DNA of 64,000 nucleotides from Turritopsis dohrnii. Taxonomy: Eukaryota; Cnidaria; Hydrozoa; Anthoathecata; Oceaniidae. Positions 45,910 through 57,098 of this stretch are shown piece by piece. Under the pieces are notes generated by a model, which worked only from the letters and a program-made list of their open reading frames with translations, did not search any database and had not been told where the DNA came from. The number at the start of each line of letters is the position of its first letter. The stretch's first letter is position 1. Position numbers and translations under genes: made by a program. The stretch is taken from contig BQMF02000165.1 of NCBI GenBank assembly GCA_027922465.2, positions 124,001-188,000 on the forward strand, in the 5' to 3' direction.

Positions 45910-47672
45910 GTGACATGTTCCGCGAAAAGGGACCACTTGATGTAACGCCTAGTGTAACGGATTTGTAACGGATTTGTAACGCCAGCGTTACAAAATTTGT
46001 AACGGATTTGTAACGCCGGCGTTACAAAATTTGTAACGGATTTGTAACGCCAGCGTTACAAAATTTGTAACGGATTTGTAACGCCTGCGTTACAAATCCG
46101 TTACAAATTTGTAACGCGTATCATGAGTATCTGCAATGCAATGTCTTCTTCTCTTCTCACGTTCATAAAACTTTCACCGTGTTTACATTTTGTTCTAGTT
46201 TTTTGTTTTTCTTTTAAATCACATCAGTGAAAAATCAGAAGCATTTCAATACGACTGAAATTCATTGATAAAATTTTTGCTGAGACATTGCCGTTTCTAT
46301 GGGAATGGCACCCTTAGGAAATATCCATTACTGTGATCCATCGCGGCGCCAGACAATTAAGCTTACACTAGGATCAACAGCGGAGTCACTCCTTTCCCAA
46401 GAAAGCAATGTCCTAGAGAGTTCCAGTTGACTTTCCTTACTGCTCTACCTCCCTCTCGAACAGCAAAGTCGGACTAACGTCACCTAGTTTCAACTGGACA
46501 GATGAAAAAACACTTTACTTTTACTCTGTAATCGAAGTGCGTTGCCACACAAGCATTAACATAGAAGATTAAATTTGAAGTAAGGTAAGTGAAAGTCATT
46601 ATGGAGGTGAGTATCTTAAAAGAAAACTTTTGCAACTCGTCAAGCCGACGTTAAAATGTTATTTCTCTCTTCCCATTTCCCATCATAGTTTACACTAAGT
46701 TGCTTCAAATTTGCGATGATGGTTGTGTATCTCCTGGTATCTATAAAGTTATGTTAACAATACATTGCACAAATAATGCTCATTAATTATTTATCATGTA
46801 AAGTCTAAGACACGTAGGATGCAGCAACTTCGCTTTGAATTAAATCTCAAGTGAGTTCCAAAAGAATACTCTTGAAAGATAGAATCATTATAGATGGTTT
46901 CTATTTGCAGTAACAATTTTAGTTTGTTTTTCTAAAACCCATCCATTCAGTTTCTTAAGTGAATGTGAACCAGGTGACCCTTTCTATTTTTAATACTCAA
47001 CGGGTGCCACCAAAAAAGTGTTTTTAAAAACTTTTGTTTATCAAGTAGAACAAGTTTATACAGCCGCACTTTCGCCTTGCAAAAATTAAAACAAAAGACC
47101 TGTGCATTATGAAGTTTTTCATATTGAAGCGTGTAAATATTTTAGACTAGTCTAAATATTGTAGATGACTAATGACAGGTCTGTTGATTTAAATTACACA
47201 AGGTAAAAGTTTGACTGTGTAAACTAGTTTTAAATGAACTCTGTTAGGTAAGGAAAAGTTTTACAATAAAGAGTCTTCTCAGTTTTTCAAGGAAATGTTA
47301 ACCAGAAACTCCCTAAAAACATATCTTGGCCAGCCAGTTAATTTTCACTCTTGATAGATCTTACGATTATTTTTGTAAACTATCAGTCCAATATCGAAGC
47401 TTATCAGGTAAGAATAGAATCGTTTTCAAATCTTACTCTTATACGTGTAACACTTCGTTACAAAATTTGTAATGGATTTGTAACGGATTTGTAACGCCAG
47501 CGTTACAAATTTGTAACGGATTTGTAACGCCGGCGTTACAAAATTTGTAACGGATTTGTAACGCTAGCGTTACAAAATTTGTAACGGATTTGTAACGCCA
47601 GCGTTACAAAATTTGTAACGGATTTGTTACGCCAAATAAAATCAAGTGGTCCCTTTTCGCGGAACATGTCAC
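45910..47672. mobile_element. GTGAC-type element with TAACGCCGGCGTTA arrays
   Basis: Termini GTGACATGTTCCGCGAAAAG inverted (continuing GGACCACTTGATG on the left). The target duplication ATAT lies at 45906-45909 and 47673-47676. Each end carries four to five tandem copies of a 34-bp unit containing TTTGTAACGGATTTGTAACG and the palindrome GTAACGCCGGCGTTAC (45955-46112; 47455-47632). The interior core motif near 46604-46660 matches the element at 41094. No transposase frame. Confidence 0.8.
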
Positions 47673-47810
47673 ATATGATGTTACAAAAACACTCTAGTAA
47701 TCAGTCAGATTTGTTGTTATCCAGAAAATTGATAATTGTCACTTTCTTCTTCAATTAGCATTACAGTGATAAACATTATACTTCCACTGAAAATCATCTA
47801 TCAATTCTTT

Positions 47811-47890
47811 ATGACAATGGCTACTGATCAGTTTCTGGCTGGCATCTTTCCATCTCCAGAAGGTGATGTTCCATTGGCATCATCAAGGTA
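47811..47890 (+). CDS. Possible first exon of an unknown gene
   Basis: ATG-opened frame reading (MT)MATDQFLAGIFPSPEG, then DVPLASS, ending at a donor-like AAG|GTAAAT near 47889. A possible acceptor and continuation near 51720 (TTTATTTCAG) gives a stop after a few codons, so the pairing is doubtful. No family recognised. Confidence 0.25.
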
Positions 47891-47999
47891 AATTTTTGTG
47901 GCATCTAATTAACAATATCTAATTAAAAATGTTAGAAAAAAATTACATACCTGCCTCAGATTTACATTAATTTGTAATCCAGTTCTTGTAACTGCATTC

Positions 48000-48630
48000 A
48001 TTGAAAAAATAAAGTAAAATAAACCGCATTCATTTCCCTCAAGTTTATTACTTTCACATTTTCATTTTGTGGAATAAGGTATTTACTATTCCCAATTAAA
48101 TTTTATAACAGTGTATGGTGTCCGAGAAAATCTGGAAATCTGGTTGATCATTTTTATGAAATTTGAGACAAAATTTTATAAATCCACATTCAGTTAGACC
48201 TATACATGTTAAATACATGTTCATAAATGTGCAAGGAATTCTTAGCCAACCTAAAAGAAAAAAAAATTTGCAATGTTATTTTAAGATTTACAAGATTATT
48301 ATACATTATAATAATCTTTAATTTCCAAAATGATCAAAATCCAAGAAATTGTGTGCGATGGATGTATCATCTATCAAAAATATCAATGATGTGACACTTA
48401 TCACCAAATGTTTTTGTCATTCTTATCACTAATATTACAAACCACCAAAACATCAGTTTTTCCTATTGATTCTTGTGAACTTTTCCCCTAAATTATGTTG
48501 TATTGCCTGTGATGTTATGGTTCCCCATGATAAAAAAAAGTAATTTAAAAAGACATAACTTAACCATAGGTCAGAGTTGCATTTTGGTAACCTGCAGGAT
48601 CATATCAAACTGATCATTTCTAAAAGTGAA
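48000..48630. other. AT-rich DNA, no feature supported
   Basis: No frame, RNA or repeat end recognised. Confidence 0.4.
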
Positions 48631-48858
48631 GCTGTTAGGAAACCAGGTATGTAAAAAAGAAATTTAAATTTTCATTTATTTCATTTCTTTCATTATGAGG
48701 ACTTATTGTTATTAACCTGCACAACTATAACAAGATTCCAGAGAAGATCAGTGTACTAGACAAAGCAGCTCTTGTTTTGTCGAAACTGTCTTTTTATTTC
48801 TCAATAATCGACGATAATTACCAAAACATGACAAATATAAAGAGAAATTTATTTATAA

Positions 48859-49031
48859 CTAGCCGCCAAGGCGGTGTCGCTTTTCCCTTAACGTCGCATT
48901 CAATTAAGGTCTCAATACAATGGTTTCACACTGACATTGCACAAAATAAAATAAAATAATCACTCTCACAACTCAATCTACCATTTTGCGTGACAGACAG
49001 ACAAACAGAGAATCGGCTATTAATATATAGA
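48859..49031 (-). mobile_element. 173-bp mini-Helitron (duplicated copy 1)
   Basis: On the minus strand it starts TCTATATATTAATAGCCG and ends GCGGCTAG; the 3' hairpin is partial. It keeps only the two ends of the family at 3532. A second copy lies at 49509-49681 in the tandem unit. Confidence 0.65.
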
Positions 49032-49210
49032 TAGCCTCCAAGGTGGCATTGTCGTCGCCCATGTCCACCTGCTCTGTATCACCCGGCAGACCCCAATAAA
49101 CGTCATATTTCCTTATTAACGCCTCTGAGGTTCAATTCTAATTGCTTCTGGACTGTTTTATCTTCCTTTCTTGCTGGCTTTATTGCTTAATAAAGCTTGT
49201 TTGCACATGA
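49032..49210 (-). mobile_element. Helitron 3'-end fragment (duplicated)
   Basis: Reverse complement of the Helitron 3' region (CAGAGCAGGTGGACATGGGC-type sequence and the GCCACCTTGGAGGCTA end). A repeat copy is at 49682-49860. It is joined directly to the mini-Helitron. Confidence 0.55.
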
Positions 49211-49508
49211 AGACAAATACGTTAGGAAACCAGGTATGTAAAAAAGAAATTTAAATTTTCATTTATTTCATTTCTTTCATTATGAGGACTTATTGTTATT
49301 AACCTGCACAACTATAACAAGATTCCAGAGAAGATCAGTGTACTAGACAAAGCAGCTCTTGTTTTGTTGAAACTGTCTTTTTATTTCTCAATAATCATTG
49401 GTAAATAAGAGGAGTAGCTTTCATAACATTCTTACTTTGTAATTATAAAAGAGTGATTTGACGATAATTACCAAAACATGACAAATATAAAGAGAAATTT
49501 ATTTATAA

Positions 49509-49681
49509 CTAGCTGCCAAGGCGGTGTTGCTTTTCCCTTAACGTCGCATTCAATTAAGGTCTCAATACAATGGTTTCACACTGACATTGCACAAAATAAA
49601 ATAAAATAATCACTCTCACAACTCAATCTACCATTTTGCGTGACAGACAGACAAACAGAGAATCGGCTATTAATATATAGA
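49509..49681 (-). mobile_element. 173-bp mini-Helitron (duplicated copy 2)
   Basis: Same as 48859-49031 with a few substitutions, copied by the tandem duplication rather than transposed independently. Confidence 0.65.
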
Positions 49682-50059
49682 TAGCCTCCAAGGTGGCATT
49701 GTCGTCGCCCATGTCCACCTGCTCTGTATCACCCGGCAGACCCCAATAAACGTCATATTTCCTTATTAACGCCTCTGAGGTCCAATTCTAATTGCTTCTG
49801 GACTGTTTCATCTTCCTTTCTTGCTGGCTTTATTGCTTAATAAAGCTTGTTTGCACATGAAGACAAATACGTCCCTTGTGTTTCAAATCTTGCATATTCT
49901 TAACTCAGCAGTTCACTGTCGCAGTCGCATTTAAAATGTCAGCAAACTTTCTTGCTTTACACAAGGCATTCCGAACGTGAAGTTCACGTGGTTTTTATTT
50001 ACCATTTTAAACCAATTAAATATCAATTTAAACAATGATTTCAAACCAGTCCCTACCCG

Positions 50060-50800
50060 GAGACACGTGCGATCGCACGTGCACGTGCCAGCACACGTGC
50101 AAATTTTTTTACATGAGTGAAATATCGCACCTGCAAGTAATGATATAAATCATTTCATCGCACATGCAAAAATTCATTAAGAACACAGAAATGTAAACTG
50201 TGGACTCTTAACGAACGCGAAGCTGTAATAAAAGATGCCGCAGAAAAATACGAGTGAGCAAAACGTTGTGTAAGGAAACTAGATGAGCCCCCTGAAAAAA
50301 TCCCGAAGATCGATCTCAGTGAAAATGCGGGCAGCACAAGCGAAGATGACGGAAAAGATGAGGATGAGTATGGTGTCAGTGATGAAGATGTATTGTAAAT
50401 AAGTAAGAAACAAAAAGAAAGTTTAGTGGTTGCCCTCACGTGAACTCCTCTCATTTTTTCTGTTTCCCTTAAGATAATACTGTTGACGATAGAGCAATTT
50501 CCTCAAATAATTATTTCGTGAAAGATTACGTGCCACAAGCGCTATGATTTCAGAATATTACATAATCTACGGCAGAGCTGTACCATCATTGGTGAAATGA
50601 TAAGGCTAACTTTGTTAGTTTCAGTGTTTAGGGTTCACTGATAAGTAGCTGACTTTAGGATGCTAAGGTTGCTAGAATCGTCCCCTTCACCAATACTACA
50701 TAAATTATTTTCCCTTTCGACCTTCATCACACGTGCAATATTACTAAAAAATACTTCATCGCACGTGCAAACTCTAGCGAAGTATAGCTCGTGTACTAAT
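50060..50800. repeat. ACGTGC-rich region
   Basis: A cluster at 50062-50102 with the palindrome ACGTGCGATCGCACGT and further GCACGTGC copies. Related ATCGCAC/ACGTGC motifs occur near 50115, 50155, 50730 and 50760. They bracket the exon remnant at 50205-50398 and could be subterminal sites of a transposon, but clear TIRs were not found. Confidence 0.35.
50205..50398 (+). pseudogene. C-terminal end of an unknown protein, in-frame stop
   Basis: The frame reads LNEREAVIKDAAEKYE, TGA stop, then AKRCVRKLDEPPEKIPK and a Ser/Glu/Asp-rich tail ending DEYGVSDEDVL and TAA. Acidic tails like this are frequent at transposase or replication-protein ends. No catalytic part lies upstream. Unrecognised. Confidence 0.4.
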
Positions 50801-50878
50801 TTCTTCCTGGTTGGGCCTGCAAAACACTACATTTCATGATGTGCTATAAAACCAATCGATTATCAGTTTAACAATAAC

Positions 50879-51495
50879 TCAAAATGTAGAGAGAAAAAAC
50901 TTCAACTTATTATTAGCTTTTGTTTTAAAAAAGTTACGCGCTCTAACATGGGTGCTATCAAAAGTAGGGGGAAAACGGTTTCTCTTAAAAAGACCACACG
51001 GGAGGAGAAAAAAAGGTATGTGCAAAATGAATGAAGTGAATAAGAAGCATGTTCGATCAGAAGCGCATAACAATTAAAAGAAATTATTATTAAAAGAAAA
51101 GCGAAAATTTTTTTTTCACGACACACTTTTTTCACCTGTGTGAGTCAGGCAAGGAAAGCTTTGGTTTTTAAAACATTTTGATTGCTTGAAAAAAATACAA
51201 CACTGGCAAACCGAACATACTACCATATGATGCCACCGCTGCTTGTTGTCCAATATGTTTAATCAGTTGGTTTCTTTGTATCTAGTGTTCTATTGTTTTC
51301 AAAGCCAAGTCAACGGTGGTTTTGGAACATAAAATTAATAACAATAATAATAAAAAGAACGTTATCCCTACTGGTTCACCAGCGAAAAAAAGTCACGTTC
51401 GATTGGGGGTTGCAATGTATTTGTTTCGTACTGACGTCGCACACAAAAAAAGAAATTTCTCTCACAGTTCACCTAATCGGCTATTAATATATAGA
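50879..51495 (-). mobile_element. Helitron, 3'-truncated
   Basis: Reverse-strand relative of 3532-4385. The 5' end TCTATATATTAATAGCCG is at 51478-51495 and the body follows to about 50879, but the 3' hairpin and CTAG are missing. Confidence 0.65.
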
Positions 51496-51499
51496 TTTC

Positions 51500-52390
51500 T
51501 GTTTATTATTCCGAAAGAATTCGCAGAAATTGCTGATTTTGACGCACCGTCATTTTCATCATATTTTTTCATTGTCAATTCAATAGGTAGCTACATTTAA
51601 CTTTGTACTTGCTTCATTGCACAGTTTTCGTAAGAAGATCTTTATATTTTGTTCTTTTCAGTTCTTAATTTTTATTTTTTTGGCGTTCATTAATAAACAC
51701 ACAGTTTTCGCTTTATTTCAGACAGTCGTCGTTGTAAGAAAATCAGCGGACATGTGGTCACCACACACCTTAATTGCAGTCCTCTGATTTCAGGTCGGCA
51801 CTCAACATTTCCTGATGCAAGTGCAGACAAGATACTATCTACCATCTTTTCTGGAATTCAGAGGACTGTAATTGGCAATATCAGTTATGGTGTGTAATTA
51901 TGTAAATTGTTGATAGATGTTGATCCTTTTTTTCCTCTTAAGATCGACAACCTTTAATCTGTGTGATAATCAAGTCAATTTTGAAATGTGTCATGTAAAT
52001 ATGAGATTTTTGCAGAGAATGAATGTAACAAGAAATAAAATAAAACAATGTTTTTGAAGGTTCAGAATGTAAAATGTTGTCTTTAAATATGACTTTCCTA
52101 ATAAATAAAATTTGTATGAAAGAGTACAACTTAAACTGAAAAAGCTACGTAATAACTGTCTGTAACAAAAGATCTTTGTACACACAGAACACAATTGATT
52201 CATCCATTTATTAATTTTCAAATCTTAGCTTTTCTTCATTGGGTACTTTTCAATGGATGGGAAATCGCACATGTGACACTTGTTCTTTGTTTGTCACCTG
52301 ATTTCCCAGAGTAAACTTGTTTTCTACTACCAACCGAAGAAAATTTGTGGTTACTGAGTTTTTATTTAAAAATATTAAAAATTCCAAACC
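51500..52390. other. Unassigned AT-rich DNA
   Basis: A possible acceptor near 51720 and a GC-richer stretch (51720-51900) could be an exon or a repeat; no frame is convincing. Confidence 0.3.
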
Positions 52391-52397
52391 AACTACT

Positions 52398-53057
52398 CCA
52401 ACCAGAAAGGAAATGGCAGCAAAATTTTCATTCATATGTGAGAAATATTTGTTGTAAAATTTAATCAAATTATATGAACCATTTCCAAAGCAAAATTTTT
52501 ACTTTTGACAGGTTGGGACAGATTTTTGTTGACTTTTAAATAAACATTTGTTGTTACACTTGTCATTAAATAAATCTTGGCATGTGTGGAGGTGTATGTG
52601 TGTGGTTGCATGCCTCTTATGACCAGACCTGTCAGATGCCTTTTCCAATTATTTTTTCAGGTTAGATACTGCCAGAGTTGTGAATACATGTTAACAATGT
52701 AATAGCAGATGCTTAGGAGTTTTTTTTTTCCAACCAGAAAGGAAATGGCAGCAAAATTTTCATTCATATGTGAGAAATATTTGTTGTAAAATTTAATCAA
52801 ATTATATGAACCATTTCCAAAGCAAAACTTTTACTTTTGACAGGTTGGGACAGATTTTTGTTGACTTTTAAATAAACATTTGTTGTTACACTTGTCATTA
52901 AATAAATCTTGGCATGTGTGGGAATGTATGTGTGCGGTTGCATGCCTCTTATGACCAGACCTGTCAGATGCCTTTTCCAATTATTTTTTCAGGTTAGATA
53001 CTGCCAGAGTTGTGAATACATGTTAACAATGTAATAGCAGATGCTTAGGAGTTTTTA
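52398..53057 (+). repeat. Tandem duplication of about 330 bp
   Basis: Units 52398-52723 and 52730-53057 begin CCAACCAGAAAGGAAATGGC and end GCAGATGCTTAGGAGTTTTT. Only a few differences separate them. Confidence 0.8.
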
Positions 53058-53059
53058 AA

Positions 53060-54250
53060 GACACTTGGACGACTCCTATAGTCAATAACAGGGTCACATC
53101 CAGACCGAAAATGATAACGTTGAAACGTTATGGGCGCCCAAAAAATGTCCCCAAAAAATGTCCAAAAGAAAAAGTCTGAATCATAAATTCGTGAACAAAT
53201 TAAACAAAAGTAATTAAAAACAATACCAAATTAGTTCAAACATAACATTTCACACGGTTTAAATTTGTCCGGTCTGTTAAATAGTAATTTAGAGGTTCTC
53301 TCTGGTGCAGTTCTAAATTATGCAATCCGTAACCAAATTTGAAGTACTTCATAAAACATGCAATTAAGTGATTTTCCGCCTCTTGAAAGTACTAAAATGT
53401 CAGAGTTTCCGGAAGCATCACAGCCGACCCTACCCCCCCTGCTGAAAATCGATGTCCCCATAAAAGATCTGGATACGACGCTGAACAAGTGCAAAACAAG
53501 GAGTCTATAAATTTTGAATAGTACTGACCCGAAATGAACTTAAAAATCAGAAACAATGGTGTTGACAACCTTTTCTAATAGACAGCTGGCTAAAGCCACT
53601 GACTAAAAATCAAAAAGATTTTATAAAGTGATTCTCAATAAGAACTCTTGATTCACAAGTCTTAAGTTCTCAGATCACTCTTAGTTTCTCAGGTCCTAAC
53701 TTTCCGAGACACATAGATCAATTCTAATGTCACTAGAAGACAAAATTTCAATAGTGAAATACAGAATAACTGTTTTTTTCGAGGATTTTACCAAGGTTGA
53801 TACATGGTTACTATGTAATTGAAAACTTACGACCATATTTTTTGTAAATAGACTGCAATCTCAGCTAAACTGACTGGTAAAAGTTACTAAATGTTATGCT
53901 CATTTTTGGAAGAGATAATCAACTTTTTTTACCACTTATTATTGAGTTTTGATTCTAGATCGGATTCAAGTCGGATTTAGGTTAGGTAAGATTGATAAAT
54001 CATGCAAGCGTATTCAACATAATACTATTAATAATTTTAATCACAGAATTGGAAACAGAAAGTGTACCCATGTTATAGAACTTGAAAAACTGATCAAAAA
54101 TATGTATTGGATAATTTTGCTACAACCAACCATAAGAGGAGATATTGCTGATCAAATATTTTGATGATGATGTCATAACTTTCATCACCCCATCCAAACT
54201 TATTTTTTCGATTTTTTTCTTCTTTTCCTATGAAAAATACCTCACAAGAA
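53060..54250. other. No supported feature
   Basis: Short frames only (for example 53949-54164). A palindromic GATAACGTTGAAACGTTATG lies near 53112. Confidence 0.4.
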
Positions 54251-54257
54251 CAGGCTT

Positions 54258-56568
54258 TGTAATATGAGGCGTGTGATCACATGTGCGCGCCTCCACGCAT
54301 GCCTTAAAATCTTCAGACGTGCAACAAAAAGCACGCCTTAAAATTTCTTGAATTGCTTGGGACGTGCTATGTTTTCGCACTCCTCGATTATCTCTATATA
54401 ATTTTTATGTCAATTTTTTTATTTAATTTATTATTTCTTTTCATTCATTATGATTTCCAGGGTTTTTTTCTAATGCAAAAAGTTTCTATGAAGAAACATC
54501 CCACGTGTGTATGAAAAAATATGTAGACATGATGTCTACTATTAAAAATAAAGACATTTCGTCATTTAAGAAAAATAAACATTTCATCCGTGAGGAGTAT
54601 TGCTTGAGCATTAAAAAACACCTGCTTCTCACTCAGTAAACCAAAACTATATTTACGCTCTATCTTATGTATATATATATTAAAACATTTTTTGAGGAAA
54701 CACTCAGGTCTTGTCATGAGTGGTGTGCAATCAGTCAACAGATTTGTTTTTTTTTTTGACTCACACAAGTTTCTCTTTGTGGAAATGCCGCAGGGTTCGA
54801 ATTAACAATTCGTGATTCGTGAATCACGAGCCATTTTCATAATTTCACGAAATTTTTTTTCCAAATTATAATAAAATCACGAACCACAATGTCCTTATGT
54901 ACATTTACATTGACATCAGACTTAATTTTTCCGCTGGAAAGTTAGGTCTCTGCATTTTTTGGCTAGCAAGTGTCACGCGCTCGCTACATAAGCCTGCCAT
55001 ATTTTGTTAACAAGGACAGACATTCTGCCGACATCCGAATTTTCGCAAGTGAAATCTAATGTGCTACAACTCATTTTTGTATAATTTTTAACAACAAATT
55101 AATAAATTTAATTGACGATTCATGTGATAAAACATTCTCAAGGGAATGATATTGCATAAAGCTAGACTTCGGGAGTTCGAGATAATGAGCGTCGACTGTA
55201 TTTATTTATTATTAAACTTCGTTCCCAACTTTACGCCGGGATTCTTATGTTTAATTGGGAATTTATGAGTAGTTACTCATTAGTTTTACGTCATTGCTTT
55301 TTCTTTATACCCATACTCTGCCTATTTACATTCATTAGTTTCTATAGCTTTTAGAAATACCATCGGTAAAACGAAGAATCATAATAAACAAAATAAAGAG
55401 ACATGTGAAAATCTTATTTCCAGCGCTTGTTTGTTTGTTCAGAAAGAGAGTTCGCTTGAAAGTTACGACTGTGTCGTAGGGCAATTGAGGTTCTCCCTCG
55501 TTCTGGCTATCATAAATAGCTTGCTATGGTGCGCACTTTCCCGTAGTTGAGTTGAATATAACGCGAATCAGTTTAGACTTGTCTGGCTCTTTGGAGTGTC
55601 AGGTCCCTGTGGCATGGTTCCAAATGGGGCTGCTGATTTGATCGCAAATCAACGAAACGTCAGGGCTTAAAGTGTTAGCATGTCATCTCAATGCCAGCTT
55701 CAACTCGCTATAGAAAACGAACGAACGAAGAAAATTACACTGTAAAAATAGTGTTTTTCAATAAATCCAGCACCAACATACATTGGCCGCAAGTGCATTT
55801 TCCGCCAATCTAGACACTTATATTTAAAAAATTTTCCCCTCTGCGGCCACCATGGGGCCGCCTCATGGAGTCACTGTCCTAAGCAAATCACTAAATTATC
55901 ACGAATCACTTTTGAAACATTAATTCAAACCCTGTGCCGGTTAAGCTTCCATTTCACTCTTACGCTAAAGGGAGCTGGAAACTAAGATGCTTTTTAATTT
56001 CATTGAATAACACGAAAACGAGTCATTGTTTTTGATATTCTTTCGTTATGTGAAGAAGAATTCTTATAACGAAGGAAATTTCAAACTTACCTAAGCAACG
56101 GTAGTCGTTCTCCCTAGCAACAGGAGATGGTGAATAATTACGTATCCTCCGTTGTCAATTGACCACGAAAACTAATATAATAAATTCAGCATGTTTATAA
56201 AAGTGTGTCTTAACTAACTCTAGGAAAGTTATATCGTGCGCTAGTGTGATTGCGCGCCTCATAATGAGAAGATTGAATTGCATTTCAAATTTGGAAATAA
56301 AATAAACAAACAAAACAACAAAACCATTCATTAGCTGGAGATTTATTTCGTACATTTTTCGTAACTCCTCATAAAAACGTTAATGACCAGGGATAAAAAA
56401 TTTCGTTTCCATTAGAACATAAGAATAATATCGATTTCTTGGATCGCACACCATCACACGCCTGAACAGCTTCAGGGGAGTGATAATTAGCAGGCCTAAA
56501 ATGCCTTAATTCTTGATTAGGTGTGTGAGACGTCACACGCCTCCTTTTTTCATATTACAAAGCCTGCG
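54258..56568. mobile_element. 2.3-kb TIR element (CAGGCTTTGTAATATGA ends)
   Basis: Inverted termini CAGGCTTTGTAATATGA, each followed by a GGCGTGTGA-type palindromic patch. The CAGG start suggests hAT, but an 8-bp duplication was not evident. The interior contains a copy of the AAAGGGAGCTGGAAACTAAG repeat family (about 55967-56260) and no transposase frame. Confidence 0.5.
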
Positions 56569-57098
56569 AGAAAGACAAAAAGAAAAGGATTCCATTGATA
56601 CAAGATTTGTACGAATAAATTTGATATTTACTTAAAAAACTGCGGTAATATTTTTGTAGCCAATTTTTTGAAACACGCTGTATATTAGATATATAGTCAA
56701 TGTGTGTAATTATTACGCATAATTCAAACTTTAACGCATTTCGGGTGAATGGCCGACTTAAATGATTCAATTTCTTCACTATAAGATAGAAGAATTTAAT
56801 CGGCTACCATGAGAGTTGTTGTTTTTCATCATCAAATCTGGCTTAAAATAAGTTATTGGCTGCGTAATGATTGCATGACAAAACATGAAATTGTTTGTTT
56901 TTTTTGTTATTCTTACACATGTGCGTAATGATTAAAATTCTTGCGAGACAAAAAAACTACAACATTACGCATATCAAATGTAATCATAACACATTTCAAA
57001 CGTTAGGAAAAATGCCCTGATTTCCATTCATCAATAGCCTGCTAAGATAAAGGGTTAAAGGATTAAAGCAAGAGCAAAAGAAATGAGAAGACTAAAAT

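Larger units (their letters stand above)
48631..49873 (+). repeat. Tandem duplication carrying Helitron ends
   Basis: Unit 1 (48631-49221) and unit 2 (49222-49873) both start GTTAGGAAACCAGGTATG. They are nearly identical except for about 64 bp present only in unit 2 (around 49398-49460). The high identity indicates a recent duplication. Confidence 0.75.
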
